In this document: positions 29,191 through 39,875 of the stretch, piece by piece
How the letters are laid out: each line of letters opens with the position of its first letter
How positions within the stretch are numbered: the stretch's first letter is position 1
Source of the DNA: Diacronema lutheri
Lineage: Eukaryota > Haptophyta > Pavlovophyceae > Pavlovales > Pavlovaceae
DNA length: 64,000 bases
Reading direction: 5' to 3'
NCBI GenBank assembly: GCA_019448385.1
Contig: JAGTXO010000022.1
Location: 317,501 to 381,500 of the forward strand
The notes under the pieces: model-generated
The model's database searches: none
Told to the model about the DNA's origin: nothing
Seen by the model: the letters and a program-made list of their open reading frames with translations, nothing else
Translations under genes and position numbers: made by a program

Positions 29191-31308
29191 CACCTGTTTC
29201 ATCGCTCTACGCCCACGCGTCAATTCCAAGGTGTGGGACGACGTCAAGCTGCTCGCCGACGACGCGCCGAACTCGAGGCGCAGGGTGGGCAACTGCATCT
29301 GCAACGTGGTCGTCGGGCGCGACAAGAGATGCAACACCATCTTGCGTTGCTCGATTGCCTAGAAGAACAATCGCTTTGTCACCTCGGTCGCCGGTCAGCA
29401 CCTACGTGATTGCTACCCGGCCACGACGGACGGGGTCGCGGCGGGCGCGGCGCGCTTTGACGCCAAGAGAGCGAGGTTCACGTCGGACACGAGGCGCTCG
29501 GGAGCGCGAGCGCACGTGCGGGCGGCGCGGCTTTCTTAAGCCTCACCGCGCTGGGCATGCGCTCCCAGGGAAAGCTTGACGCGCACTTCGCGGCGGACCG
29601 CGCGCGCAGGCAGCTCGCGGGGCAGGCGCGATTCTACATGTGCACGCCGCAGCTCATCTCGAAGCGCACGTTCGACGCCGAGGAGTATGAGACGATGCTC
29701 TCGCTGTTCAGTTCCGACGGGCACAAACCTGCCTTGCTCACGTTTAAGCAGCTCACCGACTACGTGAACGCTGAGTTCGCGTGCTTCGAAGCGTACCTCA
29801 TCTTCCTCATTAAGAAGATGCACGAAGAGGCTAAGGGCAACCCGTTCATGCAGCTCATCCACGACGGCGGCACTCTCGCCAATCACGTCAAGCATCAGGC
29901 GGCCGGCATGCCCGACTTGTACAGCAACATGGTCGTCGCGATCGTGTTCGTCCGGCACGACAGGGACAACACCAACGTGACCGCCGCGGACACGCTGCAG
30001 TCGCGCATCGAGACGCTTGCCGCAGTTGAGCTCAGCGAGCTCATTGGTCAAGCCAGCACGCAAACGTTGGTCCTCCTCCTCGACATGGCGCGCGTACTGA
30101 AGGTGCGGCGCGCTCCCAGCAAAGGCCGCGCGCGCGACGCGACGTGTGCGGCGTGACTTGATTTGCGACGAATCGCCCCTTACTATCCCTTTAGGCGCCC
30201 GAAATCAAGCTGGCGGTCGACCTCAACATGACGCGAGTCGCCTCACGCCTCATGCTCTGCAACTCAGTCGTGCGGATGGGGCGCCCGCTCGCGACGCACA
30301 CGAGCCAGTTTGACCAGGTCAAGGACACGTGCCCGCAGCTGTCTGACGAACAGTGGCAGACTGCTCGCGGGTTCGAGGCCGTCCTCAACCAGACCACGCA
30401 CCTGACCACACTCGCGCAGAAGGAGAAGATGTGTGTGGGCCCGTACGTCCCCCTCGTGCTTCTCAAGCTCGAGGCAGCGCTGAAAAGCAACCAGCGTGCG
30501 CGCGCGCTGATTGCGCCCGGGCGTTTGCGTGCTGGCTTGACCACCTGGCGTGCGCTTTGTCGTTTGTCGCGCAGTTGCGATCATCAAGAGGGACAAGGTG
30601 TCTGCGGTTTCTTCGGTTGAGCGCGCGCGCGAGATGTGCGACGTCGCGGACATGACGCCGCTTGGCAAGGAGTGCCGGAAGCGCGCACTCGTCGAATCGC
30701 AGCGAAGGTTTTGCGGCAAGGACATCGAGGAGCCAGTCTCCGACGCGCGGATCACCATCACGCCGCGCGAGCTGCTCGCCACTGTGCTGGACGTGCGCAC
30801 CAAGGGCTGCAGCCACCTCTCCGACAGCGAGCGAAAAGCTGCGCGCGCGCTCCTCATCAATGAGATGATCAAGTTCGAGAAGCAGGTCGACAAGTTTGAA
30901 GCGGAAGCGGTTGCTGCCGCTGCTGCGCCCCTTCCGGCAGCTGCTGCCTGCCCAGCATCCGCGAGCGTGCCGCCCACGCCAACGCGCGCCGCGCCGCATG
31001 TGCTCGAGAGTAGTTGGACGCCGCTCGCGCAGGCGCAGCTGTCCGACGAGCATACTAACCACTCCGCGCTCGAGCACGCGCTGCGCGAGCGGGTGACGAC
31101 GCAGGCCGATGCCTGGCTGCACACGCAGGTCAACCTCGCCGTCGAGTTTCCCGGCTGCGAGATTCCGCAGCGCCCCGATGTGGTCGACGATCTCGTCGGC
31201 CTGCCGCTCGGCAGATTCTACCGCGGCGAGGTGCTCAACAACGGCACCATCGACAAGCATCCGACCTTTGGCTACATCCGAGTGCGTCGTAGTCTCGAAT
31301 CACAGTGA
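29190..31308 (+). pseudogene. hAT-family transposase with BED zinc finger, broken by an in-frame stop
   Basis: A BED-like finger (NSKVWDDVKLL, then GNCICNVVV and later HLRDC) is split by TAG at 29360-29362; the same frame continues KNNRFVTSVAGQHL. Introns at about 29515-29571 (phase 0), 30103-30194 (phase 0) and 30496-30574 (phase 1) join the rest: QLISKRTFDAEEYETMLSLF, HDGGTLANHVKHQAAGM, QFDQVKDTCPQLSDEQW and TVLDVRTKGC, the last like the hAT LDPRTK motif. The C-terminal hATC dimerisation motif is not evident; the frame ends at TGA 31306-31308. This fits a decayed cut-and-paste transposase. A stop-containing intron in the finger is the alternative. Confidence 0.6.
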
Positions 31309-31357
31309 TGTCTATGCACTCGACTGGGTAGGTGCGTCGTAGTCTCAAATCACAGCG
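31281..31357 (+). repeat. direct repeat of about 24 bp
   Basis: GTGCGTCGTAGTCTCGAATC at 31281 recurs as GTGCGTCGTAGTCTCAAATC at 31332, both followed by ACAG. The first copy includes the end of the transposase frame. Confidence 0.8.
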
Positions 31358-31618
31358 GGGTGGGTGCGTGGGCGGTCAACTTGGCCGCGAGGCAACGAAC
31401 GTAGCGAGCGGCACAGAGCGCGCAGCGCACGTCCGCAGGCAGAGCGATGACCCTGTGCACGCCGGCAGCGGGGACGGCACGAGCGGCAAGGACGCGGCAT
31501 GACGCGGTAGAGGTGGACACCCCTACGCACCTACCCCGCACCGCGATCCGCCCACCGTCGCAGCCGCCGCCGCGCCGGCGGCAAGCGCCGTCCACAACGC
31601 CGCAGGCGTCCATGTCAA
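31309..31618. other. spacer between hAT remnant and Ala-rich gene
   Basis: It holds the second copy of the direct repeat. I see no supported gene. CGCCGCAG at about 31598-31605 could be an acceptor for the following frame. Confidence 0.35.
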
Positions 31619-33110
31619 GCCGACGCGCCCGGCGCGCACGGTGCGTCGGCCGATGCGCGCGCCGAGCTCGCGCGCATCGCCGAGGTGTGCACGGCGTGTG
31701 CCGAGACGTTCGGCTTAGAGTCCGCGCGCCGCTCGGACGCGCTCGGCCGCGCGCGCGCGGCCGACGTCGCGCGCCGCGCCGCGCGCGCGCTCGACGCCAA
31801 CGCCCCCGTTGGCACGTGCGCCGACGCGCGTGCCGCGCTCGCCGGAGCGCTCGCCGCAGGCTTCTCCTCCGTGGCCAGCGCGCCGCCGCCGCGCGCCGAG
31901 CTGCGCGATCGCGCGGATTATCGCATGCGACCTCGACGGCGCGGCCGTGCGGTTCGCAACCCTCGCCGAGCTCGCGGCGGACGGCGCGGACGGCGCAGGC
32001 GCGCCGGCCATCTCGACCGCCGCCGAGGCCGCCGCCGCACTCCCCGCCGCCGCCGCGCTGCGCGCAGCCGCGTGCGCGGCCAACGACGGCGACGCGTCCG
32101 CCACGCTGCGCGCGCTCGGCTCGGCCGGCGCGGATGGCGCATGCGGGCTCGGCGCCGCAGCGCGCTCGGCCGCGCAGCTCCTCCCCTCCTTCTCCGCCGC
32201 GGAGCGCACGCAACGCTTGCAGGCGCTCGCGGCACACGCGCGCCAACTCGTCGGTGCCGGTGACGATGCCGGCATGGACGGCGCGCCGGTCGGCGCCGCG
32301 ATGAGTGCGAGCGTCGCCGCGCGCGCCGCGCGCGAGGCGCTGCGCCAGTGCGCGGCGGGCGACGTGGCGCGCTCGGCCGAGACGCTCGACGCCGCCGCCG
32401 ACGCTCCGTCTGCCGACGAGCAGCGCGAACGCCTGGCCGGCGGCGGCGGCGGCGGTGGCGGCGAAGCTGCGCTCGCGCTCCGTCTCCTCGAGCGCGGCGA
32501 GCACTTCGAGGCGGCGGAGCGGCTGCGCGGCGCGATCACGCACGCGGTCATCGCGCTCGCGCGCGGCCATGACGCGCGTGCGCTCGGGCCAAAAGGTGCA
32601 CCCAACAAGTCAAATGCCGCTCGGCCCGCCCACGTGCGCACGAAGGCGGAGCTGGACGCGGACGTAAATGTGGCGCGCGGTTGGCGGCAGGTGGCGACCT
32701 TGCAGCGCGCGCTCGTGCTGCTCCGCGACGGCGACACGCGCGGCGCGGCGGATGCGCTCGCGGCGATCGTCGGCGCGCCGACGTGCGCGTCCCGGCGCGC
32801 GCGCGACTGCGCGCCGCGACGTTCGCCGCGACAGGCGCGCACGCGCTGTGGCGCGAGAGCGCGCGCGCCGCGCTCGCCGCCGCCGGTCGCGCTGCGCGAC
32901 GGGTGCGAGCGCGCGGCGCCGACGCGATCGAGAGCGCGACGCAGCTCGCACCAGCGCGCGGACCGGCGGGAACGAGTTGAGGCGCGCCTGCGTGGGCCCA
33001 CCTGGCCCGGCTGCAAGTCGAAAGGCACCCCGTCGATCTGGGCGCACGCGCGCCGCCGCTCGCCGCCGACGGCCACCGCCCGCCGCTCAGCGGCCTGTGG
33101 CCGCAGCGCG
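31619..33110 (+). pseudogene. Ala-rich helical protein gene, unrecognised, frameshifted
   Basis: Frame 2 encodes RAELARIAEVCTACAETFGL and on to about 31915. The reading then shifts to a frame open from 31920 to about 32780, with an Ala-rich helical region, LLERGEHFEAAERLRGAITH and GWRQVATLQRALVLLRDGDT, then shifts again to DVRVPARARLRAATFAATGA ending at TGA 32980. A third frame after that (AHLARLQVERHPVDL) also looks protein-like. The order of helices is TPR- or HEAT-like in feel, but I cannot name a family. It lies between the putative hAT ends, so it may be cargo. Confidence 0.35.
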
Positions 33111-33401
33111 TAGGGCAGTATGCAGTCGACTTGAGCTCGCACGGTGTCTGCGCGAGCTGGGGCGCCGAGCCCATGCCATTGAGCACGACGACAAGATCAA
33201 CGGAAAACACGCGCCGATGCGGCAGAGCCGTGCGCCCGGCCTGTGGCCACGCCGGCGAGCGCGGAGCCAAAGATTTCCGCGTCCTCGCGCCGCGCGAACG
33301 TCCCAACGTAATTGCGAGCGAGCGAGGCGAGCAGGTTGAGAGTGGGTTCATGGCGAAGCTCCGCGACGTGATCGTGGGCGATGCCAGTAGCCGCCGCAAG
33401 T

Positions 33402-33461
<60 letters not shown>
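33402..33461. repeat. 60-base poly-G tract
   Basis: Sixty consecutive G, the longest homopolymer in the window. Such a tract can form G-quadruplexes, stalls polymerases and is prone to length error in assemblies. Confidence 0.95.
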
Positions 33462-33737
33462 CGTCGCCGTAGAAGTCTCCCCGGGAAGACGCCTACGGCG
33501 ACGCGCTCGCGGTTACTGGCGACACAGCTGTTGAAAGTGTGCCGGCGCTCATCGTCGCGACCGTCACTCGTCACCGTCGCGCGACGCCGCGACGGTGACG
33601 ATCGTCACGTCACATCGTCACGCGCGGCCATCGTTGCGACGCGACGCGTCACTGACGCCAGCGCAGCGAAGGGAGAACGCTGAAGAAAACCGAAAACTTG
33701 AGACAAACGGCAGTGCCGCCGTCGTTTGCAGCGCGCC
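33462..33737. other. anoctamin 5' flank with CGTCAC/GTGACG cluster and putative right hAT end
   Basis: 33550-33655 is packed with CGTCAC and GTGACG in both orientations (for example GTGACGATCGTCAC at about 33595), mirroring 28960-29030. The outermost copy (33641-33654) is the candidate right inverted end. The remaining 80 bp must contain the anoctamin promoter. Confidence 0.4.
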
Positions 33738-36610
33738 ATGCTCTGCTGCGGGGCGGATGAGAAGCAGCGAGTGCTGCGGAGCCAGAGCCGCTCGGACGAC
33801 CCAAGCTGGCTGCCAAGCGTGCCAGGCATGAGCACCATGTTTGGCATGGGCAGCGGGCCCACCCTCGGCTCGGAGAAGCAGGCAAAGCGGTGGGACGTGG
33901 TGCTCGTCTCGGAGACCGTCGAGCTGAGCGCCGCGGAGAAGGAGCTCGACGAGCTCGAGCGGCAGCAGCTGCTGGCGGACCGGCAGAGCACCGAGGCTCA
34001 GCGCAAGGAAGTGTACGTGAGCCTCCGCGCGGTCGGCCTCCGGTTGCACACGTTTGTCGAGCGGCCGGCCGAGGGCGAGCCGGAGAAGGTGCCGACGCGC
34101 TACGTGCTCATCTCGGTGCCAGACGACTTGATGCACGAGACGGCGGAGGCGATTGGGCTGGAGAAGCGGCTCAAGCCGCTGGAGAACGAGCCCGCCGAGA
34201 CTGTCGCCTACGACGAGTACACCATGTCGAAGCGCGACCTCTTCGCCAAGGACAAGAACAATGGTGCGGCGAGCTGCGCGGCCGGCGGTCGCGACGCCGT
34301 GCCGCGCTTGGCACCGCTGATGCGCGCGACCCGCGCAATCGCGCGCGACCGCGCCGCGCGCAGCCGCGTACTTCACCTCGCTCGAGCGCCTGCAGTGCTG
34401 CTTCCACCTGATCGAATCGCCCGAGTACGAGAAGCCGCGCTGCGCGGGCATCGACCTCGACAAGCTCGTCTCGGAGAAGGTCTTCAACTCCTACTTCTGC
34501 ATGGACGACAAGGAGCGGCTGGAGGACCTCAAAGAGAACTGGGTGAACGGCTCGACGCTGCGCAAGCCGCCTGTCAACGAGATTCGCGACTACCTCGGCG
34601 AGAAGATCGCGCTCTACTTCGCCTGGTGCGCGCGCGCGCGCCGGCGCCGGGCGCGCCGCGCCGGCGCCGGGCGTGCGACCGACGCGCCGCGTGCGACCGA
34701 CGCGCCCGGTGCAACCGACGCGCTTTGCGGCGCGCGCGCAGGGTGCACCTGTACACGTCGTGGCTCGGCACGCTCGGCTTGCTCTCGCTCGTCCCGTTCA
34801 TCTACTCGCTCACGTGGACCGAGTCGCCGACGGGCACGCCGTACGACAACTGGGCGATGCCCGTCTACGGCCTCCTCTCGATGATCTGGGCGCAGCTCTT
34901 CCTCGAGGCGTGGAAGCGCGAGCAGGCGACGTACGCGTACCTGTGGCACATCGAGGACTTTGAAGACGAGGAGGCGCTCCGCCCCGAGTACCGGCGTTAC
35001 GTGCTTCAGCAGAAGCGCGAGTGGGAGTTCCGCAACCCGGCGCACACCACCACCAAGCAAGCGTGGTACGATGCGATCGTCGACCCGAAGAAGGGCGACA
35101 AGAAGAAGGGGCAGTGGTCGTCGGTCGGCTTCGTGCCCGTGCGCAAGGACGACGACCCGCTGCTGCTGAGCAACACGCAGGAGGTCGAGTGGTTCAACCC
35201 GCGGCTACGCTACTGGCGGCTCTTTGTGACGACGATGATCGGTCTCGTCCTCGTCTCGCTCATCGCGCTCGTCACGATCATGCTGCAGGCGATGAAGCAG
35301 TACATCCGGCTGGCGGGCGGCCCGCTCTACGCCGACTTCTCGCAGCTGATCGCCGCGTTCGCGCAGTCCGTCTTCATCACGATCATGAGCTTCGTCTGGT
35401 CAAAGGTGGGCGTCGTGATCAACGACTGGGAGATGCACCGCACGGACACGCAGTGGGAGGACTCGCTCATGATGAAGACCTTCTCCTTCCAGTTCATCAA
35501 CAGCTTTGGCCCCGCCTTCTACATCGCCTTCGTGCAGGGCAACGTGGCGATTCCCATCCTGCACGTTGCCGACCCGGTGACGGGCGAGACCGTGCCGCTC
35601 GTCGACCACTGCCTCGACGACATGTGCTACAAGGCCATCTACCTGCAAATGCTCATCATCATCCTCTCCAAGCAGGTGTCGCGTAACCTCCTCGCCATTG
35701 GTCCGCCCGCCTACCAGTACATCAAGAGCAAGTGCTTCAAGCCAGCGCAGAGCGAGGAGAAGGTGTGCACACGCGGCACACGCGCGGCACGCGCGCGGCG
35801 CGCTCAGCGACCGCTCAGCACGCGTCGACCCGCGCCCTGCGCTGCCCCTATGCGGCGGCGCGCAGGTCGGCCTGCACCGCGCGGTCCTGCGCCAGGCCAA
35901 GCTCGCCGCCTTCCAGGGCACCTACATGGAGTACATCGAAATGGCCATCCAGGCAAGGCCGCGCCTGCACACCACGCAATGCGCCGCGGCGCCCGGCTCG
36001 CCACCGTGCGCGCGCGGAGCCGGCGTTGAGCCCTGCCGGGCTTGCATCGTGTCCCTCCGCCCCCACCCCTTCCACCCCTCCTACTCAGTTTGGGTACGTG
36101 TCCATCTTCGCGGTCGCCTTCCCGATCGGCTCAATCGTGTGCTGGCTGAACAACCTCCTCGAGAAGCGCACGGATGCGCTCAAGATCGCCGTGCTCGTGC
36201 AGCGGCCGCGCTACCTGGGCACGCAGGACATTGGCTCGATGCAGGGCATCCTCGAGTTCGTCGCGCTCATCTCGGTCTTTGCAAACTGCGGCATCCTCTA
36301 CCTCTCGTCCGAGGCCTACTACGGCTACTTCCCGCTTTCGTGGGGCGAGCGCCCAAACTTCAAGGTCTTCGTCTTCACGGTCGTCCTCGAGCACGTGATC
36401 CTCATGATGAAGAGCGTCGTCGCCGCGCTCGTGCCGGACACGCCCGCGTGGGTGAGCGTCGAGAAGACGCGCGGCCTGATGCGCAAGCGTGCGTACGACC
36501 TCGCGCACCTCTCGCAGGATGCGCAGGAGCGCAGGGCGCGCGTGCAGGAGGCGCGCAAGCAGGCGACGTGGAAGGACGACGACATGGACGAGGACGAGGA
36601 CGTCTTTTGA
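33738..36610 (+). CDS. anoctamin / TMEM16 family protein (chloride channel or lipid scramblase)
   Basis: Five exons; introns 34264-34363, 34626-34741, 35763-35865 and 35953-36088 (GC-AG) leave exactly 806 codons (805 residues). The N-terminal cytosolic region (ERLQCCFHLIESPEYEKP) precedes about ten membrane segments. Family features: YFAWVHLYTSWLG, GFVPVRKDD, QMLIIILSKQVSRNLLAIG, MEYIEMAIQFGYVSIF, NNLLEKRTDALKI. The paired Glu of helix 7 (E-Y-I-E) and Glu/Asp of helix 8 (E-K-R-T-D) that bind Ca2+ in animal TMEM16A are present. The helix 6 Glu (FEIG in TMEM16A) is Ala here (LLAIG). The C-terminus is acidic. It probably acts in the plasma or an endomembrane. Channel versus scramblase activity is not predictable. 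Confidence 0.93.
35953..36088 (+). other. GC-AG intron in the anoctamin gene
   Basis: ATCCAG is followed by GCAAGG (GC donor) and the intron ends CCTCCTACTCAG. Splicing joins EMAIQ to FGYVSIF, exactly restoring the family motif QFGF/QFGY. It is the only non-GT donor I found. Confidence 0.8.
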
Positions 36611-36875
36611 AGCGCGCGTCGGACCGCCCGCGCGAGCGCCGGTGCCCACGAGCGGCCCGAGGCCGAGCGCGTGGTGCTGCTGCCACGAGGCCAGCACGGC
36701 GGCGTGGCGACCATCAGGTGGCGCCCCGAGCGCGCGCGGGCGGGCGGCGGGTGAGCCCGCCACTCGTTGTGTGACATCGGAAGACGTTCGCGTGACTGGA
36801 AGTGACAGTGCATCATCACGTCATCGACATTCATCGTCCGACGTCGTCTTTCTGATTCCGCCGCCAGCCGAGCGC

Positions 36876-38216
36876 TCATTCGCCGCCTACCAGCGCGTCG
36901 CGCGTCGCCACGAAGGCCTCCGCTTCGTACCCCACACGCGCTAGCGAAGCCGACGTGGCGCACGCCATCGGGAGGAGCGGCCCGACCACGCCGGCCACCG
37001 CGCACGCGCCCGCGACGAGCGCGCGCCACCCGGCGCGCGCGCCGCGCGGCCGCTCGGCGGGCACGTACGCACTGACGCGCAGCACGCGCCGGGAGCGGAC
37101 GGTGAAATTGAAATTCGGCAGGAGCGCGACGAGCTCGTCCATCGCGAGCGGCGGAACGGACGCTTCGTGGTACGCGAGAGGGCCGGCGAAGAGCCACGCA
37201 CCGCCCGGCCGAAGCAGCGCGGCGACGGCGGCCACGACGCGGTGCGGCGGCATCGGCAGCGCGTCGAGCACAAAGGACGTGACGACGCCGTCCCAGCCGC
37301 CACGCCCTCGCGGCCGCAGCGGCGCGGCCGTCGCATCGGGCGGCGCGCGCGCGGGCTCGTCGGCGGCGGCGGTGGCGTACAGCGCCGCGTCGGCGAACGA
37401 GCCGAGCTGCAGGCTGAGCCGCCCGAGCGCACGGCGCGTGCGACGGCCGCGCGCGCCGTGGCACGCGCTCACGCGCACCGGCCTCAGCTGCGCCGCGCGC
37501 GCGCGCACGTTCGCGTCGGCGAGCGCCGCGGGCCAGAGCGCGAGCGGCGCGGAGCACGGTGCGCCGGCTCGACCGAGCGCGAGCAGGCCCTGCGCGGCGC
37601 GAAGCATGAGCAGTGAGCTGTCGTTCGCCTCGACCGTATAACCCGCCGCCGCGAGCGCGACGGCGAGCCCGCACGCGCCCGCGCCCGGCACGAGGACGCG
37701 CGCGCGCGCCGCGTGCGCCGGCGAGCGCACATACCGAGCGAGTAGGCGCACGAGCGCGGCGGAGGCCCGCGCGGCGGACGAGCCCTCAGCCCAGTCGCGT
37801 GAGAGGTGGGCGAGCACGGCGGACGCCGACGCGTACGCGTCCCCCGATCGATCGGCCGCGCCGCAGCAGCTCGAGCTGCGTGCCGCCGCGCCGAGCGCGC
37901 GCACGGGCTCGGCGGCCGCGCCTGCCGCGCCAAGGAGCGTCCAAAGGGCGGCTGTGTTGGCGTGTGCGGCGCGTCCAACGGCGAGGAGCGTCGCGTTGAG
38001 GCCGATCGCACGGGCGAGCACGGGTGGCAGCGCGCGCAGCCGGGCGGCATAGGCGTCGTGTTCGTCCGCGTATGCGCCGAGCAAACGGTCAGCCCAGCCC
38101 GGCGGCGCCGAATGCGCAGGCGTGCAGCCGGGCGGAAGGAAGAGGGGCACGCCCACGGCGGGCGAGGAGCATGCGCCCAAGAGCAGGAGCACGCCCACGC
38201 CCACGCCCAGCGCCAT
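36876..38216 (-). CDS. carnosine N-methyltransferase-like (N2227 family) SAM methyltransferase
   Basis: 446 residues from ATG 38216 to TGA 36876, no intron. The N-terminus is hydrophobic (GVGVGVLLLLGACSSPAVG), suggesting a signal peptide or anchor. SAM motif I is RVLVPGAGACGLAVALAAAG, then YTVEANDSSLLMLRAAQGLL. RDWAEGSSAAR resembles the family's RDWS element. Later SFVLDALPMPP and LRPGGAWLFAGPLAYHE match the N2227 pattern of CARNMT1, which methylates carnosine at histidine N-pi in animals. The substrate in an alga is unknown. The secretory-type N-terminus is odd because CARNMT1 is cytosolic/nuclear; a start at a later Met would remove it. Confidence 0.8.
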   Translation of the reverse strand: MALGVGVGVLLLLGACSSPAVGVPLFLPPGCTPAHSAPPGWADRLLGAYADEHDAYAARLRALPPVLARAIGLNATLLAVGRAAHANTAALWTLLGAAGAAAEPVRALGAAARSSSCCGAADRSGDAYASASAVLAHLSRDWAEGSSAARASAALVRLLARYVRSPAHAARARVLVPGAGACGLAVALAAAGYTVEANDSSLLMLRAAQGLLALGRAGAPCSAPLALWPAALADANVRARAAQLRPVRVSACHGARGRRTRRALGRLSLQLGSFADAALYATAAADEPARAPPDATAAPLRPRGRGGWDGVVTSFVLDALPMPPHRVVAAVAALLRPGGAWLFAGPLAYHEASVPPLAMDELVALLPNFNFTVRSRRVLRVSAYVPAERPRGARAGWRALVAGACAVAGVVGPLLPMACATSASLARVGYEAEAFVATRDALVGGE

Positions 38217-38319
38217 CGCTTCGCTTTTGAAAATCGCCCGGCGGGGCTTTTTAGTTTTTGCCGGCCCCTTTTGTGCCAAAGCTCTCTCTGCCCGGCAGCT
38301 CTGTCCCGAGAGAGACGCG
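38217..38319. promoter_or_regulatory. 103-bp bidirectional promoter region
   Basis: It lies between the divergent ATGs of the CARNMT1-like and V-ATPase proteolipid genes. It contains an AT-richer centre (GGGGCTTTTTAGTTTTTGCC) and both 5' UTRs. Confidence 0.5.
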
Positions 38320-39584
38320 ATGTCGCTCGCTTGCGGTGTCGCCGCGTTGGCGCTCGTCGCCTTCGCCGAGGCGGGCGCGTCGACGTGCGACTTGTCGGCG
38401 CTGGGTAAGTGCAAGGCCACCCACAGCCGGCCATACGTCCCGCCCAACTTCCCGAGCGGCGCGAGCGGCCGCACGGTGGGGGCGTTTTGCAAATTTGCGT
38501 CCGCGTACTACGAGTGCGCGGCGGAGGCGGGCTGCATGACGACGACGGCGGCGCGGGAGTGCGCGACCGACTTCACTCTGGGCGCGTGCGATGGCGTGGA
38601 GATCTGCAAGCCGGGCGCGGTCGCTGCGGGCAAGGCGCCCCGCCCGTCGCCGTCGCCGTCGCGCGACAGCCCCTCGCCTGCGCCCGCGCCTGCTGATGAG
38701 GATCCGTTCGACTACGAGAAGTACCCGCCGCACGCGGCCTTCTTCGGCTACATCGGCGCGACGGCCGCGCTCGTCTTTGCCAACCTTGGCGCTGCGTACG
38801 GCACGGCAAAGAGCGGCCGCGGCATTTCCACGATGGGCGTGCTCTACCCGAACCTGGTGCGCGCGACGGCGCGACCATGCGCCGTTTGTGGGCGTACCAT
38901 CTGGCGCGCACGACGCGCGGGCGTGGCACGTCGAGGACACGGCGCGCGCGTATGTCCGCGGCTGCTCTCGTCCGCGGCTTGGGCTCCAACGCCTCGCCGC
39001 ACGTACCCCGCCCGCTGTGGCCGGGTCCGCCGCTCACTGCGATGTGCGCTCGCGTGCGCGCGCCCCGCCCGCCGCGCAGGTCATGAAGCACATCATCCCC
39101 GTCGTCATGGCTGGTGTGCTCGGCATCTATGGGCTCATCATCGCCGTCATTATCGGCAACGGCGTGCAGACGACTAAGGGCGGTGCTGTCCCTGCCTACA
39201 CGGGTGAGCGAGCGCACGCACTCGGGTGCCGCGGCTCGCGCCGTGCGCGGGGCGCCATGCCTTTGCACGCGTGCGCGCTCGTCCGCTGCGTGCCTGCACC
39301 ACGTGGCAGCGCTCACCAACGGTTGGCATGTGCCCCGCTCGCCTCCGCCCCGTGCCTCGGCGTGCGCAGCGTTTAAGGGCTTCGCGCATCTCGGCGGTGG
39401 CCTCGCGTGCGGCCTGTCCGGGCTTGCAGCGGGTCTCGCGATCGGCATCGTGGGCGACTACGGCGTGCGCTCCGCCGCCGAGCAGCCCAAGCTGTACGTC
39501 GGCATGGTGCTCGTGCTCATCTTCTCGGAGGCGCTCGGCCTGTACGGACTGATCGTCGGCCTCATCCTCACGTCCAAGAACTGA
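38320..39584 (+). CDS. V-ATPase proteolipid subunit c with an extra secreted Cys-rich N-terminal domain
   Basis: Three exons; introns 38857-39079 and 39204-39369 leave 292 codons (291 residues). Residues about 130-291 are a four-helix proteolipid: [65 protein letters not shown], and [18 protein letters not shown] with the essential proton-carrying Glu (FSEALG). The c-ring pumps protons across vacuolar and Golgi membranes. Ahead of it are a signal-peptide-like start ([19 protein letters not shown]), a domain with eight Cys ([10 protein letters not shown] ... [11 protein letters not shown]) and a [14 protein letters not shown] linker. Typical subunit c is about 160 residues and lacks this. The N-terminus of subunit c is lumenal, so the added domain should face the organelle lumen. 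Confidence 0.9.
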
Positions 39585-39875
39585 GCGAGGCGCGCGACGG
39601 CGCGGGGGGGGAGATGGGAAGGGGGGCAAAGAGCGGCCGCGTGGTCGCGACGACCACAATGCCAGGCACGCGGGCTTCCAACCGCGCGACTGGCAGACTG
39701 TGGCTGGCTCGTGTGCGCTGTCACGTGAGAGGAAAATAATGCGCTCGAAAGCGCCCAAAAATGCTCAATAAATAATATTCCCCTAATCGCCCACCAGAAA
39801 GAAGAATGTGCAGCAAAGACAAAAAGCGTGGAAAAATTGGAAAACACCGAGGCAGACGCCGGAAGGGCGTCTGCG
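39585..39875. other. intergenic region and Zn2Cys6 gene promoter
   Basis: A G-run (about 39604-39610) follows the proteolipid gene. 39730-39840 is AT-rich for this genome (AATGCTCAATAAATAATATT), with AATAAA-like motifs that could serve 3'-end formation of the proteolipid gene or the core promoter of the next gene. No ORF is supported. Confidence 0.4.
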
